This document shows, one piece after another, positions 32,033-44,177 of a stretch of 64,000 bases of DNA. Where the stretch lies: the NCBI GenBank assembly GCA_963931865.1, contig OZ007513.1, positions 8,312,155 to 8,376,154 of the forward strand, written 5' to 3'. A model generated the notes under the pieces. That model made no database searches. It was given only the letters and a program-made list of their open reading frames with translations, and had not been told where the DNA came from. The position numbers were made by a program, and so were the translations under genes. Positions within the stretch are counted from its first letter, which is position 1, and each line of letters starts with the position of its first letter. Source of the stretch: Axinella damicornis. Lineage: Eukaryota > Porifera > Demospongiae > Axinellida > Axinellidae.

Positions 32033-32936
32033 CAGCATATTCAATTTTCAATTTTCATTTCTTTGAAGAATTGATTTGCATATTCAATTTTCAATTTTTC
32101 ATTTTCAGTTGTTAAGTGGAAGTATTGTAATTGGATGTTTAAAGTAGAGTTCCACACCAATTCAGTCACATGACCAATGAGTCTGATTATTGCACGCTAA
32201 AATCACATGATTGAACAAATCCGCACTAGTGGTGAGTAGCTGTAGTATAGTGCAGACGCATCCTGGGGTGACAGACTTGTGTTGATTCTTGGTACGGTGG
32301 AGAGGAAGGCATGAGCCGCAGTTGCCCATTATGCCGCTTTGAGCGGGCGTACTCAGAAACTACCACCCTGTGTGGTTTGGATGACTTCCTCTCCTTGCCG
32401 CTCCTGATGAATTCGAAGAGCCAACTACAAGTGACAATGAGCTGCAGCAAAACTGACGATACTTTCCAGACTAAAAGCCTTGTTATCTACTGTATACACT
32501 TATCTAGTATACACGTACTGCCATTTGGATCTCCGTCTGCACTGTACACCATATTTGCCATTGTGCATTTTTGAGAGACCAAGTACTTCAGTTACCCTGA
32601 GGGTGGAGATTCTGGACCTCAAAGAGTTTTATTGGCTCATGTGTGTCTCTCAACTACTTGGATCTGAGTTTTACTTTCAACAGGTTATATCTCCAGAGCC
32701 AAACGAGAGCAAACGTGGAACTTACAGTGAGATGCATCCACAGTATTGATATGCCCACTTCTGGTAATGTACATCCTCTGAAGGGTACATATGGGGTGGC
32801 ATTTCGAAATGTGGAGCTACAAGTTATTTATACGGATGCTATGGATGCTGAAAGGTACACACAAATATTGCACAACCCATTTGTAACACTGGCGCTACCT
32901 TTGATCTGCCCACGCAAAATGACACAACCTCCTTTG

Positions 32937-33345
32937 CCCACAGCATACTCTGAGCTGGTGAAGGTTCTTTGTGCTCCTTTACCCACAGCATAGTCCGAGC
33001 TGGTGAAGGTTCTTTGTGCTCCTTTACCCACAGCATACTCTGAGCTGGTGAAGGTTCTTGTGCTCCTTTGCCCACAGCATACTCTGAGCTGGTGAAGGTT
33101 CTTTGTGCTCCTTTACCCACAGCATCCTCTGAGCTGGTGAAGGTTCTTTGTGCTCCTTTAACCACAGCATACTCTGAGCTGGTGAAGGTTCTTTGTGCTC
33201 CTTTACCCACAGCATACTCTGAGCTGGTGAAGGTTCTTTGTGCTCCTTTACCCACAGCATCCTCTGAGCTGGTGAAGGTTCTTTGTGCTCCTTTACCCAC
33301 AGCATCCTCTGAACTAGTGAGGGTTTGCTGTGCTCCATGCGGAAG
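32937..33345. repeat. 45-bp tandem repeat, 9 copies
   Basis: Units contain CAGCATACTCTGAGCTGGTG and AAGGTTCTTTGTGCTCC. Since 45 is a multiple of three, frames on both strands are open, for example YSELVKVLCAPLPTA on plus. One unit (about 33060) has a 1-bp deletion and another position holds a TAG, so a long protein is not supported. The flanking plus frame from 32643 (ELQVIYTDAMDAERYTQIL) may be an old exon that the repeat expanded from. Confidence 0.85.
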
Positions 33346-33989
33346 GTAATCATAGACTGCATAACTGTAATGGAATTCTCGTGTTTGTCGCATGTTCTTG
33401 TGTCCAACGCCTGTCTGACGTCATTTTCAATCCATCTTTCGGTTTCCAATGCTTGGCAAGGCTTTCCGGCAGCTAACGCCTCCAAGAGAGGCAGTTAGAA
33501 GATGCAAAACTCAGGAGAGCTCAACCTCAGTCTACTCCTACACAGACTATCTTTCACATGAAAGTCCTCAATCCAAGAGTTGGAGATATTCATATGTGTG
33601 CAGTGTACAGGAAGAGTGGGTGGTGCGTATGATCATCTATCGTGGTCTCCCAAGAATGTGGCAAGGGGCACTTCCACCAACCAAATTTAAATTCTTGCCA
33701 ACCTAACATCACCTTTACATTCCATACTTCCACCACTACAGCAGATTTTATAGATCTTACCATTTATAAAGGAGAATGTTTTCTGATTCACGCATTTTGG
33801 ACATACACACTTTTATGAAGCCCCAGAGCTTATTTCAGTACCTTCATTACACTTCTGCTCATCCTAAATCAAGATGTGAGTCTGCTTGCAGTGACTCCAA
33901 CTTGCCAGAATGCATGAATCATAATGGGGAAATAATCGCCCAAAACGATTATCTTACCTAAACTGCTCCTAACAGCAAATATGACCTTG

Positions 33990-34680
33990 TTAAGTGAAGT
34001 ACTGTGCAACTACAGTATTATATAATATCCATAAACACACTACGTATCCAAAGTTAAATGTTAATGATCAACTGGAATGATCAACCAGAATATTGAGCAG
34101 AACACTGAGTATCCAAAGATAAATGTTCATTGATGAACGAGAATGACTATGAGCAAAGAAAATGTACAAACAGGGACAAAGAAAAACAAAAAGGTGTAGT
34201 CTGGGAACTCAAAAGACCTGCAAAGTGGTCTTTTTCGACCACAGTTTCTGACACTGCATAAAAGTTGGGTTCTGATAAGCTGCAAATCTTGAGTAAATAT
34301 GCTGTGGTAAATAGTTATTTGTGCTGTGGTAAATAATTATGGTGTGTAACACCAGACATATTTACACCATGTTTGCTCATGCGTTTACCACCTAGTGTAA
34401 ATTTGACTTTCAAGATCAAGCGATCAAACCAGCATATCATTATGCCAGCATATGCTCTTATGCTTCCACCGCAGTGACTGGTGAGAGGTCGTGGATTCAA
34501 ATTTCGATACATTGGAGCTGGTTGCTACTACGTATGTGCATGCATTCCGGCAAGTACATGATATGCTTCTTACGTCGCTCACCCATCAAATCAAAGCTGG
34601 TGAGAGGTCGTGGATAGCATCAAATTCCGATACAATGAAGCTGGTTGCTACAGATTCGCACTTCACCATGTTTTACTGCG
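33990..34680. other. No supported gene; short direct repeat
   Basis: GGTGAGAGGTCGTGGAT with ATACATTGGAGCTGGTTGC (34480s) recurs at 34600 as GGTGAGAGGTCGTGGAT and ACAATGAAGCTGGTTGC. Otherwise AT-rich with no recognised element. Confidence 0.5.
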
Positions 34681-34690
34681 CTGTATTGCA

Positions 34691-34803
34691 GTGATGGACG
34701 AGTTTGCCAAAGGGCTACAGGCACTGGGAGCTCAGGATGCAATTAAGAGGTTCATGAGACCATTCTTCAAAAGATGGGACCCAGCATCTAACGTCAGGAA
34801 AGT
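34691..34803 (+). CDS. Exon-like segment, unknown (possible transposon gene)
   Basis: Preceded by TGTATTGCAG and followed by AAAGTATGTG, it encodes VMDEFAKGLQALGAQDAIKR and PFFKRWDP. The helix-like FAKGLQALGAQDAI is similar to segments I have seen in invertebrate transposon-borne proteins, but I cannot name the family. Possible companions: 34933-35070 after acceptor CTTCCACAG, and 35637-35825. Confidence 0.3.
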
Positions 34804-35636
34804 ATGTGCATAAATCAAATATTGTATACATAATGTGTATGAGGTTCAGTTGTACAAATGATATGATATGATCTGCAACTAATTAATGAGGAATGATAGG
34901 TTGCCATTCAATCGTCCCAAACCCTTCGTACCTTCCACAGTGGGAAATCCATTTTTATTCAGATCAGGAAATTGATGGTGAAGCAAAATGAGTCTCACCC
35001 AGTAAGCTTGGAGCTGTTAGACATTGAGTGGACGGGGAGAGCAGTTAAAGAGCACCGTAGCTGGGTCTAGATCCGTATATGTCAGGCTTACCACAGAGAA
35101 TGCAGACCTTTGTGGTGGAAGCAGTGACTACTTGGTGGGCCCACATGTGGGAAGCTCAGATGTGAAAATCATCAAGGTTGACTAATAGGCATAGAAAGGA
35201 AATCACTTAAACCAAGTCTTCAAAGGGGTGTCACCATAATAATAATCTTGCTTCCGTGATCCAATGCCGCTCGTGAATAAGTAAGTAACCTAGGGCCAGC
35301 TTCCAGGATCTCGCAATTGCTTCTACAGGGGTAGTACATTCACAATCTGGTAACAACTCAGTTTTGATAAAAAAAGAAATTTTTTGAGTCAAAATGACTG
35401 TATTTAAAATAGCTTACTTTCACCATAAGGGCCCTTTTCTATTTCAACGGCTCATATGTGCACTCTGCTTGCAAAGTGTTAATAATTAAAGGTGACAAAA
35501 TTTAGTGAATCAGGCATAGAGAAGAAGATTTGGTGGGTATTTATTTTAGCATTTTTAGCGTGCTCTGTAATCCACACTTTACACTCTTTCCACAGGCGGT
35601 ACGCCTGCCCAATCGGGCCGCAATCTAAAAACATGG

Positions 35637-35825
35637 GTGAACAACCTGTTCACCCGAAATGGTGGGGAGGTCGTGCTAGACGTGGTCACCGGTCAGCAGT
35701 ACGATGGTGTTTATTACCACCTCCTCCCAGGCCAGGCTGACCGAGTGGAATCGACGCTCATGCAATACACTGTCACCTGGGCAACTCAGTGCCAGGCGGC
35801 TGGAGTGTCGGCTGGCAGCTTGTAA
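35637..35825 (+). CDS. Exon-like ORF, unknown
   Basis: Follows CTTTCCACAG at 35587-35596; the frame reads NNLFTRNGGEVVLDVVTGQQ, YDGVYYHLLPGQADRVES and TWATQCQAAGVSAGSL before a stop at 35823. Codon use is more GC-rich than the flanks and the sequence is protein-like. It may be the last exon of the same broken gene as 34691. No family recognised. Confidence 0.35.
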   Translation: MNNLFTRNGGEVVLDVVTGQQYDGVYYHLLPGQADRVESTLMQYTVTWATQCQAAGVSAGSL

Positions 35826-36829
35826 CTTTAATCCTAAAGCGGCAACGGACCATCAGCAATGTGTGGGAGGTTGAGTCCAATAGGCAAGTTGCAGAGTTCT
35901 CCACTGCCAAGCCCCATAGCAAGTCTCCAATCCATAAAAATTGAACTGGAAAGGAAAATTGAGACAGTACAAGAATTCTGGCGGAACAAGGTTGTTGAAG
36001 GAGGTTCTCGGTCAGGACAGATCCTACGAGCTGCCTTGATAAAGCAATAGTTTTATTTTTTTAATATTAAATTTATTGTTTCATGGTTCATTCATATGCA
36101 TGGGATGAATAATTACACAGGCTGACAATCAGACTCTCCAAATGATAGTGGTCAAGCAGCTGGGAGGTCCTTGATCCATAGAGTGCATGTTTTCACTGTA
36201 TTTATGGCTGTTGAAATGTGCAAAATGCTTAGTCAAACGGAATATTAGTAAGAGAAAACAAACCGAGTTTTTATTGCCACTTCCATACTTACGTATGTAA
36301 ATCAATTCCCAGACACAATTGTATGTTCCACACACCACCTCCATTGCTGGGAATGGAGTTTGGTACCCCAAAATGTTATTGAAATGCTAATTAAGTGGAG
36401 GAAAGTGTCCTGACCACGTTTATATGCAAGGCTACTTAAAACCACTTAGATTTCCATGGCCTACTTAAACCACTTAGACTTCATGTGTTTACCTACTTAA
36501 ACCACTTTGGCTTCACACATTCACATATCCTGATTAGAGGTGAATTCTTGGCCTATGGATCCCTCAAGTGTACCATATTTCAAGTGCTACAGGGCATTCA
36601 CCAGGCTATGATTGGAGGGTGTGTGTAGTTGTGGTGGAACATGAGGAGATTGAAGAACCTTTTAATGTGTGGTTTTGGCTCAGTACATGCCTATTTCAAT
36701 TCTGTCACATCAACACTTCCTCAGAGAGTTATTGCAACACCCACAAGGGCATATTCAGGATGTTGATATAGACATGGTTTTGTAGCTGAATCCTTGCACC
36801 ACCAGCGTTATGTCTACTAAACGGTTTAA

Positions 36830-37180
36830 TAGCCTTGTTCCCAGGCCCTCGCGATGCTTTCAGTTGCTCGAAAGAACGCGAAGGGCCTGGTATGTTTCCT
36901 CATGTGCGTGACATCAAGGGTAGAAGGCAGTAGAAAGGACTTAATTGAACGTGGCTCAGAACAGCAAGAAGAGCTGAGGTACCAGGTAACTTACCATGCG
37001 TATCTGGCTAGTTGGGGGTGACTGTCATACACACCAGGCATTGAACAATATGCAAAACTTCGCTTTTTCATTCTGAAAATTTTGGCCATTTGTTGATTAC
37101 GTAACGCTCACGTGAGGAAACATACAAGGCTCTCCGTACTGCATGCAAGCGACGAAGGGCGGGGCCTGGGAATGAGGCTA
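36830..37180. mobile_element. MULE-like MITE in arm B, 351 bp
   Basis: Reverse-orientation counterpart of 4248-4595: ends TAGCCTTGTTCCCAGGC and GCCTGGGAATGAGGCTA, flanked by ACGGTTTAA (36821-36829) and GCGGTTTAA (37181-37189), the same near-perfect 9-bp duplication. Confidence 0.85.
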
Positions 37181-37808
37181 GCGGTTTAATGCTTTATTTG
37201 CTATGGATGAATGCAACTTTCAACTTGTGATGTCACTGCCTGCAATATCATGTTGGGACATAGAGAGGTGGGCCATGGGCCATTTCTCGCCTCCTTTGCA
37301 TGAATGGGCTTACAAAACCGTCTTCTGGCCATGTAGGACCTCCATTTCTAGCAGTAGCAGTGTATGGGTGGTCATTGCCCGAGAGCCGTCACTATTGAAA
37401 GCTTGTTAACAAGTTGATGTGATTTTGTCACAAAACTGCACAGAATGGCTGCAATGGTGCTGGATGTAACGGACCTTGACCAATGGTCTTCCAGACACCT
37501 AGCAAATTCATCATGATAGTCGGGGCATATATATATACGTAGTCAAGTAAAAGCCCCTTCCCCAGTATAGACTGTTCAACGACATACACTAACAATGCTT
37601 GGTGTCCCAAGTGCAAGTTGACATCATCATTCTGCCGCAATGACGATGATGTCATCATGCTTTTGTTGGTGTGTATCCCCTGACAGCTAGCTATTTGTGG
37701 TATGTTACCTGGTACGTTGGCTCTCTTGCTGTTCTGAGCCATGTTCAATTCACATCTTTCTACCTTAACATCACTCCCATGATAAAATGTACAAGGACCT
37801 CTACCGTT

Positions 37809-38260
37809 TAACCGTACTGATTGCAAGGCTATGTTGACCGTACTGATTGCAAGGCTATGTTGACCGTACTGATTGCAAGGCTATGTTGACCGTACTGATT
37901 GCAAGGCTATGTTGACCGCACTGATTGCAAGGCTATGTTGAGCGTACTGATTGCAAGGCTATGTTGAGCGTACTGATTGCAAGGCTATGTTGACCGTACT
38001 GATTGCAAGGCTATGTTGACCGTACTGATTGCAACGCTATGTTGAGCGTACTGATTGCAAGGCTATGTTGAGCGTACTGATTGCAAGGCTATGTTGAGCG
38101 TACTGATTGCAAGGCTATGTTGAGCGTACTGATTGCAAGGCTATGTTGAGCGTACTGATTGCAAGGCTATGTTGAGCGTACTGATTGCAAGGCTATGTTG
38201 AGCGTACTGATTGCAAGGCTATGTTGAGCGTACTGATTGCAAGGCTATGTTGAGCGTAAT
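37809..38260. repeat. 26-bp minisatellite, about 17 copies
   Basis: Unit CGTACTGATTGCAAGG plus CTATGTTGAC or CTATGTTGAG. Early units carry GACC and later units GAGC, so two variants were amplified in blocks. Arm A holds a single unit at the matching place (about 3600-3630). Confidence 0.95.
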
Positions 38261-39279
38261 AATTTCATTTCATTGCACAGGTGGGTGGGTGGCAGCGCTG
38301 AAGATGCCACTGACAAAGTGCCAACAACTGAACCTTGTAACTTTGTGAGGGGACCAATTAAAGATCCAGTCCTGTTCGTGAAGTTGCAATCGAAACAAGT
38401 ATGGGTTATATCCCTGGCCAGCGGGATATAAGACCCGTTATATCCCGCGGGAGAGGTCTAACACACAGTGACTGTTAATTTTAAGTCGATCCATTTTGGT
38501 AGTTATTTGTAAATCATAGTCCAAAAGGTGTGACAACGCCTACTGCGTGGATAACATTCATTGTCTTATAATATGCTATCATTTGTAGGTCTTATACTTT
38601 AATTACCTTGGTTCATTACCCTCTTGTCATTGTGTGTACATGTGTTTGTTCTGCTGGGGCTGTGCCCCCTGAGCGTCATCAACAGTTGCTGTCTGCTCAG
38701 TATACTATCAGATTCAGATTCAGATTCATTTAATATTTTTGTGCAGCCAGTTATCTTGTGCAGCAAGATTGGTGTTCATACACCTATGTCTGTATTGCAA
38801 TGGGTTCATCCACGTACATGTCACTGCTTGAGCTACTACATGCAAACAGGTTGGTTAAAAGTGGCCACGATCAGGCGTTGGATGGATCTGACCCAACAAT
38901 AGTATGAAGGTTTCTGGTTAACAAGTCCGCCGTAATGATGGAAACTAGTTGGATTGTTTTTTTTGGTTACTTTTATGCGTAATCCGAACTGAATCCCAGG
39001 TGTGGGTCACTGTCCAAGATTTTGTGCTTTTCTTGAAGTAAATGCCAGGATACGGTACAAAAGTAGTTCTTAATGCAGAACTTCAAGCTCTCTGGAAGTC
39101 ATCAGACTTAATTGAAGTGTTTGAAACAGTCAGTGATGCAGTCTTTGAGGGGAGGGTGAAGGAAGGCAGCCAGTGTCAGGAGTAAAATGTCCAGCCAAAA
39201 CTCCCCTACATCCCTGGAAGTTTCCAGAGCGATCATGTTCAAGTGCACGAAACTCCCCTACATCCTTGGAAGTTTCCAG

Positions 39280-39620
39280 AGCGATCATTATCAAGTTTGT
39301 ATGCAGATTTCGCTGGTCCCTTCCAAGTGAAAATCTTCCCATGGACGGTGGATGCATCATACTCCAAGTGCACACAGTGAAAACAGCCACTTCATCAGGT
39401 GAATATTGAAAAGATGAGGACAATATTTGCCGCTCATGGGATCCAAGAGCTGTTCAGCATTCCCCAGTGCTGAGTCCAGTCCCGTGTTGGAATGGGATTC
39501 AGCACATCACTTCTTCACCCTACCATCCAGCCACAAATGGTTTGGTTGTGCAAGCCAGCAATGAACTCCACTGGTTCCTTGGTGTCCTACTGATTGGCCA
39601 GATTCAGGTTTACCTCTCGA
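39280..39620 (+). pseudogene. Ty3/gypsy-type integrase remnant, copy 1
   Basis: Frame pieces DFAGPF-like FAGPFQVKIFPWTVDASYSK, then after a slip IEKMRTIFAAHGIQELF, then GIQHITSSPYHPATNGLVVQ. These are the start of the integrase core and its HxxSxPYHPxTNG motif. Several frameshifts and a missing middle (catalytic region incomplete) show a dead copy. The segmental copy is at 55215-55555. Confidence 0.7.
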
Positions 39621-41381
39621 CGTTCATTGTCAGTAAATGATGGAATGTAGGATTTAAGTATACGTTGCATGCATAGTTAAGCATTTAATGTACCGGAAAT
39701 ATAGCTGGGCTTTTATTGGAGCTATTTGAAATAACAAACGTTGATAGGTCTATGTGTTGATCTTGAAGTAAACTCAAAGAGTTTGAGGTGAGTGTTTATA
39801 CTCACACCTCACACTTAGTCTACCCGATGCTGATGAACTTGTTTTTCAAGTCTCTCTTCCTCATTGATATAAAAACTTCTCTTCAGTTCCCTCCATGCTG
39901 GTTTTTGATACTGTCGGTCAGTCAAGCAGACGCGCTAACTTGCGTTGTCTCAATAATTTTATGACATGGTGTACAAGAATACTGCAGATCAGCTCATCCA
40001 GGTTCATCTCTTGACTCCCACCTCACACTTAGTCTACAATTGGTGGATCCCCAGCAGAGATGCTGATGAACAGATAGCCTCGTCGTGATACAGTGTAAAA
40101 GAATAGCAAGAGAATACTGTCAAGCAGCTCATTCTCTTCATGGAAGTCTTGTTAACTGCATGGCTAATGGGTGGATGTGCTCAGATGCAACAAGAAGATA
40201 TAACACCATGGGGCGCCTAATGAACCATGCTCCTCCGAAGAAGGCTACGGCAAGGCCTTTCAAACCACTTCTAGTGAAGGGCAAATGGAGGGTGGGTTGC
40301 CTGACTGCATGTTACCTGCACTAATACGTACATGGCTGCATAACAACAATGTATTTATGTATTTGTTTTTGCAGCTCCTCTGAAGGATTCTCCAACAAGT
40401 CAAATTCGTCTGGATCGGCGTTACTCACGACACCGAGTGAACTGTCATTCAAGCATACTGGGGGCTCTGAGTCAAAAACCTCCCATGTTATCAAAGCACT
40501 GTCGGCCATGATGGACCTACCGTGTTCTGGGCATGTTCAGAAACGTTTCCTTGGCATGAGGGATGTACATGTAGAAATGCACAAATGGTGTGTCAAAACT
40601 TGCACGTAAAATATTGTCATAAAATGAGTCATAATACCTGGGAGGCTTTCACTTATCACTCCTGAACAATTGTAATGTAAGTCAAAGTTGATTGCATGTG
40701 CATTCACCTGTCACTGAGCATACAACACACACACAGAACTCATAACTAAAGTTCCTGGAAGTGAGTGTGCTTTGTCAATTATGTATGTCAGTTCTTACGA
40801 GAGCGGAATTATTCAAGAAACTATCAAGATCTCACAGATTGATCAAATGATCTACAGCATGCCGTACAGAGCAAACATGTACGGAAAATTCACTGCAAGC
40901 GTGTCTGTGTGGGGCTCGCTCAGGCTCACCACAATGATATATACGTACAAGGATCTGACAGTATTACCAAATGGTCATCAGTTTTTGATGTGCATGTATG
41001 CTTACAGAATGAAACCATCAAAGATTCATGCTTTCCAGCTTCACTCTCACTCAGATTCTGTACCCTTATATATTCTACACTAACTTAGGGCATCAGTTTA
41101 TGTATACATGCAAGGCCATTTGAATTAAAAATCCCTACAGTCAATCGACTCATGTGTTTGTACTGCACACTCAACTATTGCAGAAAATACACACACAGAC
41201 ATTCAAGTACAAGGAGGTTTGCTTTTGAATTGTATTTGTTGACCAGTAAGTAGCAAAATTTACTAGTCCTCTCAGTAACTCCACACGAGTGGCACTGCGG
41301 CACACACAGCTGGCAGTATCTCCTCCATGGTGTCAACAAGACCACAAAGACTCATCGTGCCTTGCCTCCACAGTAACAGTG

Positions 41382-41799
41382 TCATTTGTTTTGGAAAGTG
41401 CCCCACCAGACGGACCAGCTACATTTCATAACTTCCACTACAGACATCGCACTGGTAATCATCCCTCCACCAACAGCAAGGGCCGTCTGGGTTGCTGCCA
41501 CACAGGAAGCCATCCTGGGAGTAGTCAAGGGGGTTAAGAACTCCTCCCACTCTTTTGAGTCCATTTTGAAGCGGTACACCTTGCCAGAGACCGTCCTTCC
41601 CAGCTCCTTGCCTCCAAGGAGGAGTTCCTCCTTAAACTGGACGAGAGCATAGCAAGTCACAGTGGAAGGAGGAAGGTGGCTCCACTTGTTCTTTGCCAGG
41701 TCATATCGGAAGACAACATATTCACTCATTTCTCCCCGACCACTTCCTGTGCTTCCTCCACCCACGTACACAGCTCCCCCCATCATATGGGACATTAAA
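41382..41799 (-). CDS. Kelch-repeat exon, copy 1
   Basis: After acceptor CTTAG (exon starts 41799) the minus frame reads GGAVYVGGGSTGS, YVVFRYDLAKNKWSHLPP, ELLLGGKELG, VYRFKMDSKEWEEFL, PRMASCVAATQTALAVGGGM and SVVEVMKC. Repeated GG, Y-D and W spacing is the kelch beta-propeller pattern (about three blades). Kelch proteins commonly bridge substrates to cullin ligases or actin. A 3-bp deletion relative to copy 2 removes one Leu from LLLLGGK. The 3' border and partner exons were not found. Confidence 0.75.
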
Positions 41800-41934
41800 C
41801 TAAGCTACAAATGCTACAATGCACAGTGTAGCTATCGAAAACAATATCAAAGTGCAAACCAGCACCCAGTTTGAGAAAAAAGGTGGTGAAGCGTATGCAA
41901 ATCACGTGGATTACGTGACGTTCACACTGATTGC

Positions 41935-42309
41935 TCAGCAAGATACACGTCTAAGAAATAACCGCGGTACAACATAGACAAGCCATCGATCCATGATATA
42001 CATCGTTGCAAGTGAGTAGGTGCTGTTCACCTGTTGTGCTTCATACCACAGCTGCTTTAGAAGAAGGATCCCTCTCACTGTTGGCATTTGACCCGTGTTT
42101 GTAGCTGCCACGCAACCGCAGATAGAGAGCGTTGAATCTTGCCATATTATCGTGTGTTGACTGTAGCTCATGAGTAGACCGTGAAAATGACCCACAAAGT
42201 CAGTGCACTTTCGTTGTGTAACTGCAGCAATGATTAGCTCTAAGACTTCCGTACAGTGTTGGGGAAGCTCCAAGGCTTTGATCAGCATCACTAACTCATT
42301 CTTGACCAT
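41935..42309 (-). CDS. Unknown ORF (124 aa), copy 1 only
   Basis: ATG at 42309 lies in a strong Kozak context (CCGCCATGG). The product begins MVKNELVMLIKALELPQHCT and is helix-rich (VLELIIAAVTQ, GILLLKQLWYEAQQ, MYIMDRWLVYVV). It ends at a stop at 41935. It lies in a 970-bp block missing from copy 2 of the segmental duplication and upstream, on the same strand, of the kelch exon, so it could be a first exon of that gene. No family recognised. Confidence 0.45.
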   Translation of the reverse strand: MVKNELVMLIKALELPQHCTEVLELIIAAVTQRKCTDFVGHFHGLLMSYSQHTIIWQDSTLSICGCVAATNTGQMPTVRGILLLKQLWYEAQQVNSTYSLATMYIMDRWLVYVVPRLFLRRVSC

Positions 42310-42529
42310 GGCGGAATAATCTACACGAGGCTGTCACATGTAGCTTGGTGTTCTAAAAACTTCACACCTCTTGCTTATGCAGTATTCTGCACAATATTAG
42401 CTATACTTAGATCTAGCTGAACTGTACGTGCATGTAACAATCCCATTCACTCATCCCCGTCTCCATCTTCCTTCCCCAGCTGGCGATACGTCCATTTCAT
42501 ATTAAGTTGATCCGTCGTCGGCTCCCCCC

Positions 42530-42845
42530 TCCCACCCGCCCCACCCCTCCACCCCGTCCTACCACCCCCACCCCCACCCCTCCACCTAGTCCTACCATCC
42601 CCAGCCCCACCCCTCCACCCCGTCATACCACCCCCACCCCCACCCCTCCACCCAGTCCTACCACCCCCAACCCCACCCCTCCACCTAGTCCTACCACCCC
42701 CACCCCCACTCCTCCACCAAGTCATACCACCCCCACCACTCCACCCAGTCATACAACCCCCACCCCCACCCCTCCACCCTGTCATACCACCCCCACCCCT
42801 CCACTCTGTCATACCACCCCCACCCCTCAACCCCGTCCCAATCCC
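42530..42845. repeat. CCACCCC-rich minisatellite
   Basis: Units of about 30-33 bp mixing CCACCCCCACCCC with GTCATACCA or GTCCTACCA. Both strands are open (Pro/Thr-rich plus, Gly/Arg-rich minus); these are repeat translations. In the copy-1-only block of the segmental duplication. Confidence 0.9.
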
Positions 42846-44177
42846 CCTCTCTCCCTCGGCCGTCGGCCCATCCATCAGTAGTGGTAGGGCGGGGGGAAGG
42901 GAGGGGTCCTGGCTACCACCCCCTCTGCCATCAAAGTTTGGGAATTCCCTCGAAATAGCCAGCAAGTGACCTCCCCATCCTCCCCTCCATGAGTGTGTAC
43001 AACTTTAGCACACATGAACTCACAGCTGCAGAAATTTCACTGCTTTCCCACTTGTATTGTTGCACTCCACGTTTGAAGTATTTATTATTTTCAATAGCCA
43101 GCAGCACCATGGTACAGGTTCACCTGTATTACCCCAGTGTGGATACCCTGATCAGGACGCTTGACTATCGTCATAGTGTCTCTGATCCAAGTGAATTGTA
43201 AAGGCTGGATTGTACTGTACATGGTTCTGAATGGTCTAATCAATACTGCTGATGGAATATTATGTGCAGCCCTACCTAAGGGGTGTTGCACTGGATCGAA
43301 GAAAGCTATTGAAACTAACTAAGTGGGAGGAAGCACCTCAAAGTGATAAAACCTCAGAAAAAACCTCCGCTGACCAAGTGAGAATGAAAACAACCACAAG
43401 CTGCCGAGGTAACCCCAGAGATTCGCACTAAGTTCATGAAGACGCTTGCTGAGGTGAAACGAATCAAACAACAAATGTAATGTACAACACTTGTATTCAG
43501 TTGTGTGTTAATTTCACTTTCATTTCACTTTCATTTGCCCAAACTCCATACACCTCACCACAAACTTTGCAATTCTCCCTCCAACAATAACACAATGACT
43601 TCATGCGATCAGTACAAAGACAATACGATTGATAGTCGACACAAACAGCGCCCCCTCCTCCACAGTTCAGGTAACCCCACAGAACGACCTATGAAATTTT
43701 TATGGGCTGGACCCATCCCCATTTTTCGGTGCTCTTCTGCATGAACTGAAGAACAGAAAACGGGGTAGGCACTACCTACAACCCTGAATATCTTTAGGGG
43801 TGTGGCCAAGGGTTAGGCAAGTGCAGGCGTTAATTGTTTCCAGGAATGTTTCTGTGATGTCACGCAAATGTGCCCAGAGTATTAATTAAAGACCAGCTTT
43901 GGCCTGAGTATGGAGTATTAATCCAGTAGAGAGTCTTATTAAGACTCCCTTGTGAATTCTCAATGCCGCCTCTGCTATCTTGCTCAGCAGATAGCTCTCT
44001 GCTATCTCGGCATTTTTTTTACCCAATCCTTATCCTCTTGCAATGCCAGCATTTTCATGAGAACATTCCTTCCATCCTGCATTGCAAGCTCGGCTGCTTC
44101 ATGAGACCATGGTGCAACGAAACGCTTCTTTCGTTGGTCCAGGAGCCAACTCTCTGTGCCCACAACTCTCTCATTAA

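Larger units (their letters stand above)
36330..38397. repeat. Arm B of the dispersed inverted duplication (partner 3490-5068)
   Basis: Reverse-complement match to 3490-5068. Larger than arm A because of the 26-bp satellite at 37809-38260. It ends near 38397 with TTCGTGAAGTTGCAATCG. A 26-bp stretch near 38346 (TGAGGGGACCAATTAAAG) is absent from arm A. Both arms carry the nested MULE-like MITE. Confidence 0.9.

Noticed and set aside
32839..33485. 153- and 184-codon minus ORFs
   Set aside because: Antisense translations of the 45-bp satellite with no motif outside it.
34480..34520. GTGGATTCAAATTTCG as a second B-box-like site
   Set aside because: Imperfect, no A-box upstream, and part of a short direct repeat.
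42447..42965. 172-codon Gly/Arg-rich and 124-codon Pro/Thr-rich ORFs
   Set aside because: Translations of the CCACCCC satellite.
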